DNA of 26,482 nt from CAZSHX01 sp964606895 (GCA_964606895.1 CAZSHX010000069.1:1-26482); one strand, 5' to 3'; shown: positions 15,791 to 23,609, counted from the first letter of the stretch. Notes: generated from the letters alone by a model not told the origin. A program made the numbers and translations.

Positions 15791-16410
15791 TTAATATTCA
15801 GCCAGTACCATATTCGATGTTAAAGGTTAATTCAATGAAAGTTGATTTCATGAAAAAAATAAAGTTAATTTATAGTCAACTACTGTTCAAAGCACTGTTT
15901 TTGTTTTTCCTCTTCGAATGTAGCAGTGTCGAAAAGAGTATTCCTGAGAATTTACGGAACTTTGCCCTTGATGTTTCTCGACATCCAGAGAAAATCAAGA
16001 ATCTAAAATTTTATTATCCGGAATTTTATAATCCCGACTGTTATTATAAACGAATGCAAGATACAAACATAACAAATGAAACAATAAATTACATAAATTT
16101 GGATTTTAATTCAGAGGATGTTAAAATTCATTATGAATTGTGTGGAACAGGAAGAGTTTATTTTGAAGATGTCAAAAAGAATGGATTTTGTAATTGTAAA
16201 ATTGATTCTTCTAATGTTTCTATTGTTTATTTAATAAAGGAAAGGTTTATAATCCAGTTTGAATTTATTAAATGTGATTCGATGTATAAAATTTTTAATA
16301 TTCAGCCAGTTCCATATTCGATGTGAAAGGTTAATTCAATGAAAATTGATTTCATGAAAAAAATAAAGTTAATTTACCGTCAACTACTGTTCAAAGCACT
16401 ATTTTTGCTT
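15791..16410 (+). repeat. 504-bp tandem duplication creating lipoprotein paralogs
   Basis: The segment beginning TTTAATATTCAGCCAG at 15790 recurs 504 bases downstream at 16294. It includes the paralog's last codons, the spacer AAAGGTTAATTCAATGAAA and the start of the next signal peptide. The first copy reads ATGTTAAAG where the second has the stop ATGTGAAAG. This indicates a duplication whose breakpoints lie inside the genes rather than between them. Confidence 0.8.
15835..16326 (+). CDS. Small Cys-rich lipoprotein-like protein, paralog 2
   Basis: This is the second member of the tandem family (EKSIPENLRNFALDVSRHPE, FYNPDCYYK, CNCKIDSS, KCDSMYKIFNIQPVPYSM). I choose ATG 15835 by alignment with paralog 3, giving 163 residues. 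The ATG at 15778 would add an N-terminal stretch, FNIQPVPYSM, identical to this protein's own C-terminus. That shows the region before the gene is a copied 3' gene end, not a real N-terminus. The hydrophobic signal is followed by FLFEC instead of a standard lipobox. Glu immediately before the Cys is unfavourable for signal peptidase II, so lipidation is doubtful. Confidence 0.75.
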   Translation: MKVDFMKKIKLIYSQLLFKALFLFFLFECSSVEKSIPENLRNFALDVSRHPEKIKNLKFYYPEFYNPDCYYKRMQDTNITNETINYINLDFNSEDVKIHYELCGTGRVYFEDVKKNGFCNCKIDSSNVSIVYLIKERFIIQFEFIKCDSMYKIFNIQPVPYSM

Positions 16411-16833
16411 TTGCTCTTCGGTTGTAGTAGCGTTGATAATAATATACCTGAAAATTTGAAAAGTATTGCTCTTGATATTTCTCGACATCCTGAGAAAATC
16501 TGTAACTTGAAATATTATTTCCCGGATCTATACAATCCTGATTGTTATTATAAAAAAATGCTTGATACAAATGAAATTAACGAGTTAATAAATTATATTA
16601 ATCTGGATTATAATTCCGATGAAAGTAAATACTATTTTGAAAAATATGAATCAGATAATGTTTATTTAGCACGTATAAAAAAGGATGGAATTTGTAATTG
16701 TAATGTTGATTCAATAAATATTATCAGATTTCATTTGATTAAGAAAAAATATAGGATCGGATTTGATTTTGTAAAATGTGATTCGATGTATAAAATTTTT
16801 AACATTCACCCGATTTACCCATATTCGATGTAA
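16339..16833 (+). CDS. Small Cys-rich lipoprotein, paralog 3
   Basis: This is a 164-residue member of the same family. It has a basic start (MKIDFMKKIKLIYR), a hydrophobic core and lipobox LFGC followed by SS, so lipidation and outer-membrane or periplasmic location are likely. Shared features are PENLKSIALDISRHPEKICN, LYNPDCYYKK, CNCNVDSIN and KCDSMYKIFNI. An alternative start is ATG 16354. It lies 12 bases after the stop of paralog 2, so the two are co-transcribed. The function is unknown. Confidence 0.8.
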   Translation: MKIDFMKKIKLIYRQLLFKALFLLLLFGCSSVDNNIPENLKSIALDISRHPEKICNLKYYFPDLYNPDCYYKKMLDTNEINELINYINLDYNSDESKYYFEKYESDNVYLARIKKDGICNCNVDSINIIRFHLIKKKYRIGFDFVKCDSMYKIFNIHPIYPYSM

Positions 16834-16865
16834 GAATATCTTTATACTAAATTAGCGAGGTATCT

Positions 16866-17312
16866 ATGAAAATAAAATTTATATTAATATTTTTATTATT
16901 ATTTATTGGTTGTAATGAACCTGAAAAGGAGAAATTTCAACTAATCTTGAGAATAATAGAAAATCCGGAAAAGTATGATTCTGTGATAGAAAAAAGCAAA
17001 TATTTTCAAAACAAATTTTGGCAGGGTCATTGGGATAAAATGATTTATGTAACAAAAAGATTAGATGAACTTAAAATAAACGGATATAAGATTGGTGATT
17101 GCAACTATAACATTTTCAGGGATGAAAATAAAATTTGGCTAAAATATTTCATCACTTTAATATCCCAAAAAGATGCTAACGAAGTTACCTTTATTTTCAT
17201 CTCAAAGGATTCTTATAAGAGCCGAGAGGAGGGCAAAAGGATTATCGAAGCTAATAATCCTGAAACCGGTTGGTATTTGAACCGAATAAAACCGGACGGT
17301 CCGGATTTATGA
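16866..17312 (+). CDS. Small lipoprotein, divergent member of the cluster
   Basis: This is a 148-residue lipoprotein with signal MKIKFILIFLLLFIGC (lipobox FIGC). A GAGG ribosome-binding site lies five bases before the ATG. The mature part (LILRIIENPEKYDSVIEKSK) weakly resembles the SRHPEKIKNLK region of the three genes before it. It keeps only one of their cysteines (GDCNYNIF), so it may be a distant paralog. The C-terminal half has FITLISQKDANEVTFIFISKDS and no motif I recognise. The same start context, GAGGxATCTATG, is seen again at 17857. Confidence 0.7.
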   Translation: MKIKFILIFLLLFIGCNEPEKEKFQLILRIIENPEKYDSVIEKSKYFQNKFWQGHWDKMIYVTKRLDELKINGYKIGDCNYNIFRDENKIWLKYFITLISQKDANEVTFIFISKDSYKSREEGKRIIEANNPETGWYLNRIKPDGPDL

Positions 17313-17331
17313 AAAGGAACTTCAACTTTAT

Positions 17332-17673
17332 ATGCCGGTTAAACCGTTTATTGTGTTTGAATCCGGAAATGAATTGCCTGCAATTGACGAAACAAAACTT
17401 ATAAATCAAGAAATAATTTGTAAAAAAAATATAAAATTGACTCAAAATGAAGAGAAAATTGAAATTGGTTTGGTAACTGGTGACAATGGAAATTTGAAAG
17501 TTGAAATATTTGATATTCGGGGTGAACTGGTATATTCTGAAATGTACAATAAAAGTTCCTATGAGTTCAACGTTTCAATAGATAATCGAATGTTCACTTC
17601 GGGCTGTTATTATTATAAGATAACCCTAAACGTACAGCAGCTATGTTATAATAAATTTATTATTATACGTTAA
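17332..17673 (+). pseudogene. Orphan T9SS sorting-domain fragment
   Basis: This is a 113-residue frame with no signal peptide. Its second half is a T9SS-type C-terminal domain: KIEIGLVTGDNGNLKVEIFD, IRGELVYSEMY, FTSGCYYYKITL, ending NKFIIIR. A sorting domain without Sec signal or passenger cannot be exported, so it is probably the 3' remnant of a larger gene. The frame is open only back to 17290 and no passenger-like sequence precedes it. An ATG at 17310 overlapping the previous stop (ATGA) is in another frame. A frameshifted 5' part is not visible. Confidence 0.5.
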
Positions 17674-17682
17674 TAATTTTAG

Positions 17683-17790
17683 GAAACATCTGAATGAATC
17701 CAGATTAACTAATTGTGTTGGCATTCTTGTTAAGTAGTTATGAAGATGATTCGAGGAAATTATTAGATTTTCTGATTATTCAGATGTTTC
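17683..17790. repeat. 108-bp element with 13-bp perfect terminal inverted repeats
   Basis: GAAACATCTGAAT (17683-17695) and ATTCAGATGTTTC (17778-17790) are exact reverse complements 82 bases apart. A T-rich run (TTCTGTTTTTTTT) follows the right end, so the pair may also act as a long-stem terminator for the preceding genes. Small size and no coding potential also fit a MITE. Confidence 0.4.
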
Positions 17791-17843
17791 TTCTGTTTTT
17801 TTTAAAATATTATTTAAGTGGAATTGATAAAAATTTTCTTATT

Positions 17844-17851
17844 AAAGGAGG
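17844..17851 (+). promoter_or_regulatory. Strong Shine-Dalgarno deciding the start of the beta-propeller gene
   Basis: AAAGGAGG lies five bases before ATG 17857. It is unusually strong for this window and selects MRFSRFLLIF, a proper signal peptide, over the upstream in-frame start at 17818. Confidence 0.8.
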
Positions 17852-17856
17852 CATCT

Positions 17857-19248
17857 ATGCGATTCAGTAGATTTTTGCTTATTTTTATATTTCTTTCAAA
17901 CATATCTCTTTATGCGGATGGTTGGCAAATTATTGATGAATATAGATTTTTAGAAACAGGTTCAACTATAAATTCTCATATAAAATATAGGGCAATTAGT
18001 TGTGCTGATATTAATAATTGCAATGCTATTGGTAATTTAAATTGGGATTTTCCATGGAACAGAATGACAACTGATGGAGGTCAAACATGGACTACTACAT
18101 TAATGGATACTGTTTTAAGAGACGGTAACGGCAATTTATTGTATTTACCTTCCAAAATTTCTTCTGTATTTTATCCTGATACAAATCTATGTTTCGTTTT
18201 AGGTGATTCTAACTTTTATTGGCGTTCGACCGATAGGTGCAGGTCATGGACGAAATATAAATTGGATGCGATTTATAAAGAAAATCAAGTGATTATTTAT
18301 TACATGGATATGTGGGACTCGAAAAATGGGGCACTCATAACGCCATTTGAACTATTTCAAACTTCTGACGGCGGTATATCCTGGTTCAAACCCGTAATCA
18401 ACATTGCCGACAGTGTTTTGCCTGTTTGCTATACCAGTATTGCAACACCGGAAAAAGATATAATAATTGCATTAGCTTATAGGAAGGAATTGGGGATGTA
18501 TATTATACGTTCCGAGGACAATGGGAAAAACTGGACTAAATGTCCTAAAACACCAAGATGGATTTCAAGTATCCAATTTTTAAATAAAATGAACGGATGG
18601 GGTGTTGGAAGTGAATTCGTCGAAAAAAAAGGCACGAAGGACATAATAACACGAACAACTGACGGAGGTGAAACATGGGAGATACAACTGGATACCCTTG
18701 CCTCGGTTGCATTTGGACTTTTTGGATTGAAGATGAAAGATGATTCGTTTGGAATTGCTATCGGTGACGGCTTTAAAATGTGGACAACGAATGATGGAGG
18801 CCGGCATTGGATAAAAGATTCTTCATTTGCAAAAAACGGTTATTATGACTACTTCATAGATATATCCATTTTAAAAAATAAAACTGTATTTGGTATTACA
18901 AATGATCGGGGGTATATTTACAAGAAGGATTATAGTTTGACTGATGTCGGTGAAGTTATAAATCAAAACGAGCTAAAAGACTACTTGCTATATCCCGTAC
19001 CGGCTGATGGTGTAGTGATTTGCAAAATTCCATTTAATATGCCGGATTATTTTGAAAATTTCAATGTTGAAATATATGATATTTTAGGGAATTTGGTGAG
19101 TAAAAAAGAGAATTTAGATATCGAATTATCCCACAACACTTCGTTAAACATAGTATGGGATTGTCGAAATGCACAAAATGGTATGTATTATTTGTTAATT
19201 CAAACAAATAATAGTAAACGAAGTATCCCGATTTTGATTTACAGATAA
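17857..19248 (+). CDS. Secreted BNR/Ycf48-like beta-propeller with T9SS sorting domain
   Basis: This 463-residue protein has a Sec signal peptide (FLLIFIFLSNISLYADGW). The body is a series of BNR/Asp-box-like blades: MTTDGGQTWTT, STDRCRSWTK, QTSDGGISWFK, SEDNGKNWTK, TTDGGETWEI and TTNDGGRHWIK. These resemble photosystem II assembly factor Ycf48-like propellers, which are common as surface proteins in this bacterial group. The last 80-90 residues form a T9SS sorting domain (LLYPVPADGVVICK, VEIYDILGNLVSK, NGMYYLLIQTNN, ending ILIYR). It is therefore predicted to be secreted or surface-attached, with unknown ligand. It shares a 19-base motif just behind the stop with the SBBP protein at 23723-25600. 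Confidence 0.88.
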   Translation: MRFSRFLLIFIFLSNISLYADGWQIIDEYRFLETGSTINSHIKYRAISCADINNCNAIGNLNWDFPWNRMTTDGGQTWTTTLMDTVLRDGNGNLLYLPSKISSVFYPDTNLCFVLGDSNFYWRSTDRCRSWTKYKLDAIYKENQVIIYYMDMWDSKNGALITPFELFQTSDGGISWFKPVINIADSVLPVCYTSIATPEKDIIIALAYRKELGMYIIRSEDNGKNWTKCPKTPRWISSIQFLNKMNGWGVGSEFVEKKGTKDIITRTTDGGETWEIQLDTLASVAFGLFGLKMKDDSFGIAIGDGFKMWTTNDGGRHWIKDSSFAKNGYYDYFIDISILKNKTVFGITNDRGYIYKKDYSLTDVGEVINQNELKDYLLYPVPADGVVICKIPFNMPDYFENFNVEIYDILGNLVSKKENLDIELSHNTSLNIVWDCRNAQNGMYYLLIQTNNSKRSIPILIYR

Positions 19249-19274
19249 TTTCATATTATTATTTATTACCCTTA

Positions 19275-19293
19275 TTCCATAGCAATAAATAAT
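19275..19293 (+). repeat. 3' motif shared by two secreted-protein genes (copy 1)
   Basis: TTCCATAGCAATAAATAAT starts 27 bases after the stop of the beta-propeller gene and is identical to 25611-25629 behind the SBBP protein gene. Similarity continues loosely (AT-rich, then TTTTCGT). It may be a 3' UTR element or the trace of a shared recombination end. Confidence 0.7.
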
Positions 19294-19382
19294 CATTTTT
19301 TTCGTTTATTTCTTATGTACGTTCTTTGATAGTTAGTCAACCTCACCCCATCCCTCTCTATGCTTGGAGATGGCGGTAAGAA

Positions 19383-19848
19383 TTTGCATCTTTGCATCTT
19401 TTTCACCCCAAAGATGCAATGGCTCAAAATTCGTTATTTGAAATTAAATCAATAGGTTAGGCGAGAATTAATTGCATCTTTGCATTATATTTTTTGAGGA
19501 TGCAATGCAAAATTGGGAAAATTTAGGAAACCAAAATCTTAATCCTCTTAATCCCAGAAATCCCGGTTCAAGACTTTTGCCGAATAATCACCAAATTGCA
19601 TCATTGCATCTTTTTTAGTCCATAGATGCAATTTAGTAAAAATCGTTATTTGAAATAATATCAATTGTTTATGCGAAAATTGCGTTGCATCTTTGCATTA
19701 TATTTTTTGAAGATGCAATGCAAAATTGGGAAAATTTAGGAAACAAAAATCTTAATCCTCTTAATCCCAGGAATCCCAGTTCAAGACTTTTGCCGAATAA
19801 TCACCAAATTTGCATCATTGCATCTTTTTCAGCTCAAAGATGCAATGA
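19383..19848. repeat. GCATC palindromic repeats, copies A, B and partial C
   Basis: Three units spaced 212 and 214 bases apart begin at 19383, 19596 and 19809. Each opens with TTGCATCwTTGCATC and forms the hairpin GCATCTTT/AAAGATGC (19394-19417 in A, 19820-19843 in C, one mismatch in B). A conserved core CGTTATTTGAAA...TCAAT follows. A second palindrome, TTGCATC...GATGCAA, comes next. The unit then has GGGAAAATTTAGGAAAC and CTTAATCCTCTTAATCCCAG, and ends in TTTTGCCGAATAATCACCAAA. No credible ORF is present. Together with 19294-19382 this accounts for the gap before the toxin-antitoxin pair. The stretch 19350-19380 looks like a decayed CCTCACCCCATCCCTCTC-type palindrome. Confidence 0.85.
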
Positions 19849-19886
19849 GTTAATATTTGCTATCATAATAATATTTTTAAATGTCG

Positions 19887-19906
19887 TTCGTTCAAATTTG
19901 AATGAA
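19887..19906. promoter_or_regulatory. Candidate operator upstream of the mntA-hepT pair
   Basis: A 20-base near-palindrome with a perfect centre, TTCAAATTTGAA (19891-19902), and flanking TTCG/TGAA lies 18 bases before the MntA ATG. This is where an autoregulatory toxin-antitoxin operator would be expected. The function is inferred from position and symmetry only. Confidence 0.35.
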
Positions 19907-19924
19907 TTATTTTAAGGAAAGAAG

Positions 19925-20233
19925 ATGAACCAAGATATTTTGAATAAAGTCAAAGAGCTTAAAGAACAGCTGTCAGTTGAGGGATTTATTATTGAAGGTG
20001 TTTTTGGCTCATACAGCAGAGATGATTTTAACCTGCGTAGTGATATTGATATTCTATATGATTTGAATAGAGTATTCAAAGATAAATATAAAGGATTTAA
20101 AGCTATTGCTCGTTTAGATTCAATTCAAAGAAAAATCACTCAAATGCTTAATATTGAAGCTGATTTGGTTCAAAGAAGCACTTTGGATGAAATAAGCTCA
20201 AAGTATATTTTGCCTGAGGTTCATTATGTTTAG
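19925..20233 (+). CDS. mntA: MntA-like minimal nucleotidyltransferase antitoxin
   Basis: This 102-residue protein carries the minimal nucleotidyltransferase signature GSx10DxD: G28-S29 and D40-x-D42 in FGSYSRDDFNLRSDIDILYD. Characterised MntA antitoxins transfer AMP to a tyrosine of the partner HEPN toxin HepT, which silences its RNase activity. The catalytic residues are intact here. A ribosome-binding site (AAGGAAAG) precedes the start. The gene overlaps the downstream hepT by 8 bases, so the pair is translationally coupled. The order here is antitoxin first. The pair sits inside a cluster of GCATC palindromic repeats, suggesting it arrived as part of a mobile or repeat-rich cassette. Confidence 0.9.
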   Translation: MNQDILNKVKELKEQLSVEGFIIEGVFGSYSRDDFNLRSDIDILYDLNRVFKDKYKGFKAIARLDSIQRKITQMLNIEADLVQRSTLDEISSKYILPEVHYV

Positions 20234-20567
20234 AGGAAATGACAAACCAATTCTGGAGTTTGTTCTTCAAATGATTGATGAAGCTGAAAGAGTAGTTGCA
20301 AGATATGGTAGTGCATTTTTAGCGTTAGATGACTTTGAAGGTAAAAACGCGATCTTGTTGAATCTTTTGCAAATCGGAGAAAAATTGAATAAAATCGAAT
20401 CCCCTGAGCTAAAAGAGTTATTGCCAATTTCTGAGGCTTACTCAATAAGAAATCGTATCACGCACGATTATGGAGGCATTGACTTAGAAATCGTTCAGGA
20501 CGTTTTAAATGAAGAATTTCCTTTGCTCAAGAAAAAGATTATTGATCTACTGAAAAGTATTTATTAA
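20226..20567 (+). CDS. hepT: HepT-like HEPN RNase toxin
   Basis: This 113-residue all-helical HEPN protein has an active RX4HXY motif: R75, H80 and Y82 in SIRNRITHDYGG. In studied HepT/MntA systems this motif cleaves RNA, and the Tyr is the AMPylation target of MntA. Length and the C-terminal amphipathic helix (DVLNEEFPLLKKKIIDLLK) fit the family. The start ATG 20226 lies within the last codons of mntA, with GAGG seven bases upstream. The target RNA is unknown. Confidence 0.9.
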   Translation: MFRGNDKPILEFVLQMIDEAERVVARYGSAFLALDDFEGKNAILLNLLQIGEKLNKIESPELKELLPISEAYSIRNRITHDYGGIDLEIVQDVLNEEFPLLKKKIIDLLKSIY

Positions 20568-20592
20568 ATCCAAAAATACGGTCACTCACCTC

Positions 20593-20757
20593 TGCCGAAT
20601 AATCAACAAAATTTGCATCTTTGCATCTTTTTCAGCCCAAAGATGCAATGTCTCAATTCTCGTTATTTGAAATAGTATCAATGGGTTAGGCGAAAAATTC
20701 ATTGCATTTTCTGCAATATTATTTTGAAGATGCAATGCAAATTGGGTGGAATATTTT
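20593..20757. repeat. GCATC palindromic repeat, copy D
   Basis: The unit begins with TGCCGAATAATCAACAAAA and continues TTTGCATCTTTGCATC, with hairpin GCATCTTT (20623-20630)/AAAGATGC (20639-20646). The core CGTTATTTGAAATAGTATCAA, then GGTTAGGCGAAAA, and the second palindrome around ATGCAATGCAAATTGGG follow. It is the right-hand flank of the toxin-antitoxin pair, in the same orientation as copies A-C. Confidence 0.85.
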
Positions 20758-21018
20758 GGATTACTAAATTTTCGAAAAAACAAATTGAAATACAGTAATG
20801 TTTGGAGAGCAAACCTTAGTCTCTCGCGATAAACCCATTTACCCAAACATTATTACCTTATATGGCAGTGTTTAATAATGTAAGAGGTGTGTCTATGAGT
20901 AATATCGGGTTACTAAGGTGAAGAATCTGAGAAATAAGGTTTTTAGAATTCAAATCTTATCAATACGTTCGCCGATTTTTCGTTAATAAATGCTGGAAAA
21001 ACTAACAACAAGATATAA
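20758..21018. other. Gap without recognisable gene
   Basis: Between repeat D and the glycosylase gene I see no supported gene. A nested inverted repeat lies at 20795-20856: ATGTTTGG/CCAAACAT outside and GAGAG/CTCTC inside. It could be a small structured RNA or an old repeat end. A 19-codon ORF at about 20862 is too short to call. The promoter of the glycosylase/ABC-F pair should lie at the right end. Confidence 0.35.
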
Positions 21019-21642
21019 ATGATGAAACTGTCGGATGAACTGATTGAGAATTATCAAAAATTAAAACCTAAAATAGCTGAAAGATTAGAAGAATTTTCAA
21101 ACGTACCCGAAAGCGAGTATTTTTATGAGTTATGCTTTTGTCTGTGCACACCTCAGTCTTCTGCCAAAAATGCTGACAAAGTTATTCAGAAGCTGAAATC
21201 ACACAATTTTCAAAATAAACCTTTTGACCCCGTTTCACTTCTTAGAAGTCCCGAGCATTACATCCGCTTCCACAATACTAAAGCACAAAGATTGCTTGAA
21301 GTAAGTCAATACTTTGACGAGTTGGTTGATGTTTTGAATAGTTCAATTCTCGGACCGGATAAAAGAAACATGCTGAACGTGAAAATCAATGGTATGGGAC
21401 TCAAGGAATGTTCCCATTTCCTTAGGAATATCGGCTACCGGAATCTGGCAATTCTGGACAGGCATATTTTGAAGCACCTTGTCAATTGCGAGGTAATTCC
21501 TGAAATTCCAAATAGTTTGAATCCCAAAACGTATTTCATGATTGAAAATCAGTTTATTGAATTTGCCGAAACGGTGGGAATTCCGATAGATGAGCTCGAT
21601 CTACTTTTTTGGAGCTTTGAAACCGGTGAAATTTTAAAATAA
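21019..21642 (+). CDS. ogg: N-glycosylase/DNA lyase, Ogg2 type
   Basis: This base-excision repair enzyme removes 8-oxoguanine and nicks the abasic site. The 207-residue protein is typical of the short Ogg2 group. The helix-hairpin-helix is INGMGLKECSHFLRNIGY with catalytic Lys129, and Asp147 lies in LAILDRHILKHL. CLCTPQSSAKNADKV near the N-terminus and DELDLLFWSFETGEILK at the C-terminus are family hallmarks. Two consecutive ATGs (21019, 21022) are possible starts. It lies 14 bases before the ABC-F gene on the same strand, so the two are probably co-transcribed, although no functional link is known. Confidence 0.93.
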   Translation: MMKLSDELIENYQKLKPKIAERLEEFSNVPESEYFYELCFCLCTPQSSAKNADKVIQKLKSHNFQNKPFDPVSLLRSPEHYIRFHNTKAQRLLEVSQYFDELVDVLNSSILGPDKRNMLNVKINGMGLKECSHFLRNIGYRNLAILDRHILKHLVNCEVIPEIPNSLNPKTYFMIENQFIEFAETVGIPIDELDLLFWSFETGEILK

Positions 21643-21656
21643 GAAAGTTATATTTT

Positions 21657-23609
21657 ATGTTATCAGTTAATAATTTATCCATTCATTTTTCAGGTCATTA
21701 TCTTTTTGATAAAATTTCTTTCAATCTGGAAAACAGTAGCCGAGTTGGACTGATTGGAAGAAACGGCACAGGAAAAACCACCCTTTTGAAGATTATTTTC
21801 GGTTTGGAACAACCCGAAGAAGGCACTGTTTCCAAGCCCGGCGATTATAAAATTGGTTATTTGCCGCAGGAGGGAATTGTTGAATCCGATAAAAATGTTT
21901 TTGATGAAGTTAAAGCCGCTTTGAACGAGATTCACAATCTGGAACAACTTATCAATTCATTATCCGATAAAATTGCAAACAGGTCGGATTATTCCACAAA
22001 TGAATATAACAAACTTCTTGAGCAATTTTCCGATGCTTCCGAAAGATTCAAAATCCTTGGCGGAAGTTCCATTGATGCAGAAATTGAAAAAGTGCTCAGC
22101 GGACTTGGGTTCGACCCCGCCGAATTTACGAGAAGTGTTTCCGAATTTAGCGGCGGCTGGCAGATGAGGATTGAACTTGCAAAAATCCTTCTGAATAAAC
22201 CTGATTGTATCTTGCTCGATGAGCCTACAAACCATCTTGACATTGAATCAATCCAATGGCTTCAGAATTTCCTGCGAAACTATTTCGGTTCAGTAATAAT
22301 TGTTTCCCACGATAGGAATTTTCTGAATCAAGCCACCAACAGAACTATTGAAATATCGCACGGAAAAATCTATGACTTTCCCGTACCTTATTCAAAATTC
22401 ATCGAAACCCGCGAACAGCAGAAAGCACAGTTACTTTCAGCATTTAAAAATCAGCAGAAGCAAATTGCCGATACAGAAAAATTTATTGACAGGTTCAAAT
22501 CCAAGGCAACTTTAGCTTCGAGAGTGCAATCGAGAATCAAACAGCTTGAAAAGGTTGAAAGAATTGAAATTGAGGAAGATGACGTTAGCAAAATTAAGCT
22601 CAGATTCCCCGAACCTCCGCGTTCGGGCAGGCTTGTTGCAGAAATCAGAAATCTTTCGAAAAGTTACGGTGAAAAGTTGGTTCTCGATAATATTGATTTT
22701 GCGATTGAAAGAGGCGAAAAAATTGCTTTTGTCGGGAAAAATGGGGAAGGGAAGTCAACCCTTTCCAGGATTCTTGCGGATAAGGAAAGTTACACCGGTA
22801 CTTTCGAAAGAGGTTATAATGTCCACACGGGATATTACGCACAGCATCAGGCAGAATTGCTTGATATGGACAGCAATGTGTTCCAGATTATTGACAGTGC
22901 GGCTACGGGCGATATGCGAACACACATAAGGAGTTTGCTCGGTGCATTTCTTTTCAGCGGCGATTCTGTTTATAAAAAGGTCAAGGTGCTTTCGGGAGGC
23001 GAAAAGTCTCGTCTGGCTCTTGCCAAAATGCTTCTCGAACCTATTAATTTCCTGATTCTCGACGAACCGACCAACCACCTTGACATGACGGCTAAAGATG
23101 TTTTGAAAGGTGCGTTAAATGATTACAAAGGGGCTTTGGTTATTGTTTCGCATGATATTGATTTTCTTGATGGTCTAACGAATAAAACTGTTTATTTCAA
23201 ATCACGGAAAATTGATGTCCATGCAGGAGGAATCAATGAATTTCTCGAAAAGAATAATCTCGATACTTTGAAGGAACTTGAAATCAATCAGAAAGCCAAA
23301 ACACAGTCGGAAGGCGGCAGTGAATACAAAAAAGATAAAATTGCAAGATTCCAGCAAAAAGAAATTCAAAAAGAAGAAAACCGCATTAAAAAACTGATTT
23401 CAGTTTGCGAAACCGACGTTGAAAAGCTCGAATATGAAATCAGAACCTACGAAGAAGATTTTGCAAAGCCCGACTTTTTTACCGACCTGAAAAAAGCAAA
23501 AACGATGCAGGAAGAATACCACACTCTCCGCCTTGAACTCGAAAAAAGAATGAACGATTGGACAGACCTGCACGAAGAACTTGAAAAATACAAGAAATCT
23601 GTGATGTGA
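21657..23609 (+). CDS. ABC-F family ATPase (Uup/EttA-like, ribosome-associated)
   Basis: This is a 650-residue soluble protein with two ABC ATPase domains and no membrane segment, the ABC-F layout. Domain 1 has Walker A GRNGTGKTT (from about residue 34), signature SGGWQMR and Walker B CILLDEPTNHLD. Domain 2 has Walker A GKNGEGKST, signature SGGEKSR and Walker B FLILDEPTNHLD. The interdomain linker (about residues 240-320) is charged and helical, as in the P-site tRNA interaction motif. The C-terminus (about 550-650) is a long Lys/Glu-rich coiled coil as in Uup. Members act on translating ribosomes or, in some cases, in antibiotic resistance or DNA-related roles. Which applies here cannot be told from sequence. 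Confidence 0.93.
   Translation: MLSVNNLSIHFSGHYLFDKISFNLENSSRVGLIGRNGTGKTTLLKIIFGLEQPEEGTVSKPGDYKIGYLPQEGIVESDKNVFDEVKAALNEIHNLEQLINSLSDKIANRSDYSTNEYNKLLEQFSDASERFKILGGSSIDAEIEKVLSGLGFDPAEFTRSVSEFSGGWQMRIELAKILLNKPDCILLDEPTNHLDIESIQWLQNFLRNYFGSVIIVSHDRNFLNQATNRTIEISHGKIYDFPVPYSKFIETREQQKAQLLSAFKNQQKQIADTEKFIDRFKSKATLASRVQSRIKQLEKVERIEIEEDDVSKIKLRFPEPPRSGRLVAEIRNLSKSYGEKLVLDNIDFAIERGEKIAFVGKNGEGKSTLSRILADKESYTGTFERGYNVHTGYYAQHQAELLDMDSNVFQIIDSAATGDMRTHIRSLLGAFLFSGDSVYKKVKVLSGGEKSRLALAKMLLEPINFLILDEPTNHLDMTAKDVLKGALNDYKGALVIVSHDIDFLDGLTNKTVYFKSRKIDVHAGGINEFLEKNNLDTLKELEINQKAKTQSEGGSEYKKDKIARFQQKEIQKEENRIKKLISVCETDVEKLEYEIRTYEEDFAKPDFFTDLKKAKTMQEEYHTLRLELEKRMNDWTDLHEELEKYKKSVM

Noticed and set aside
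19383..19860. GCATC repeats as a CRISPR array
   Set aside because: Units are about 212 bp with internal palindromes and similar sequence throughout. There are no short repeats alternating with unique spacers and no cas genes.
19685..19915. Plus-strand ORF of 76 codons across repeats B and C
   Set aside because: It is made of repeat sequence that recurs elsewhere with frame-breaking differences, so coding is unlikely.
20586..20846. Minus-strand ORF of 86 codons
   Set aside because: It covers repeat copy D, and its counterparts in copies A, B and E are not open.
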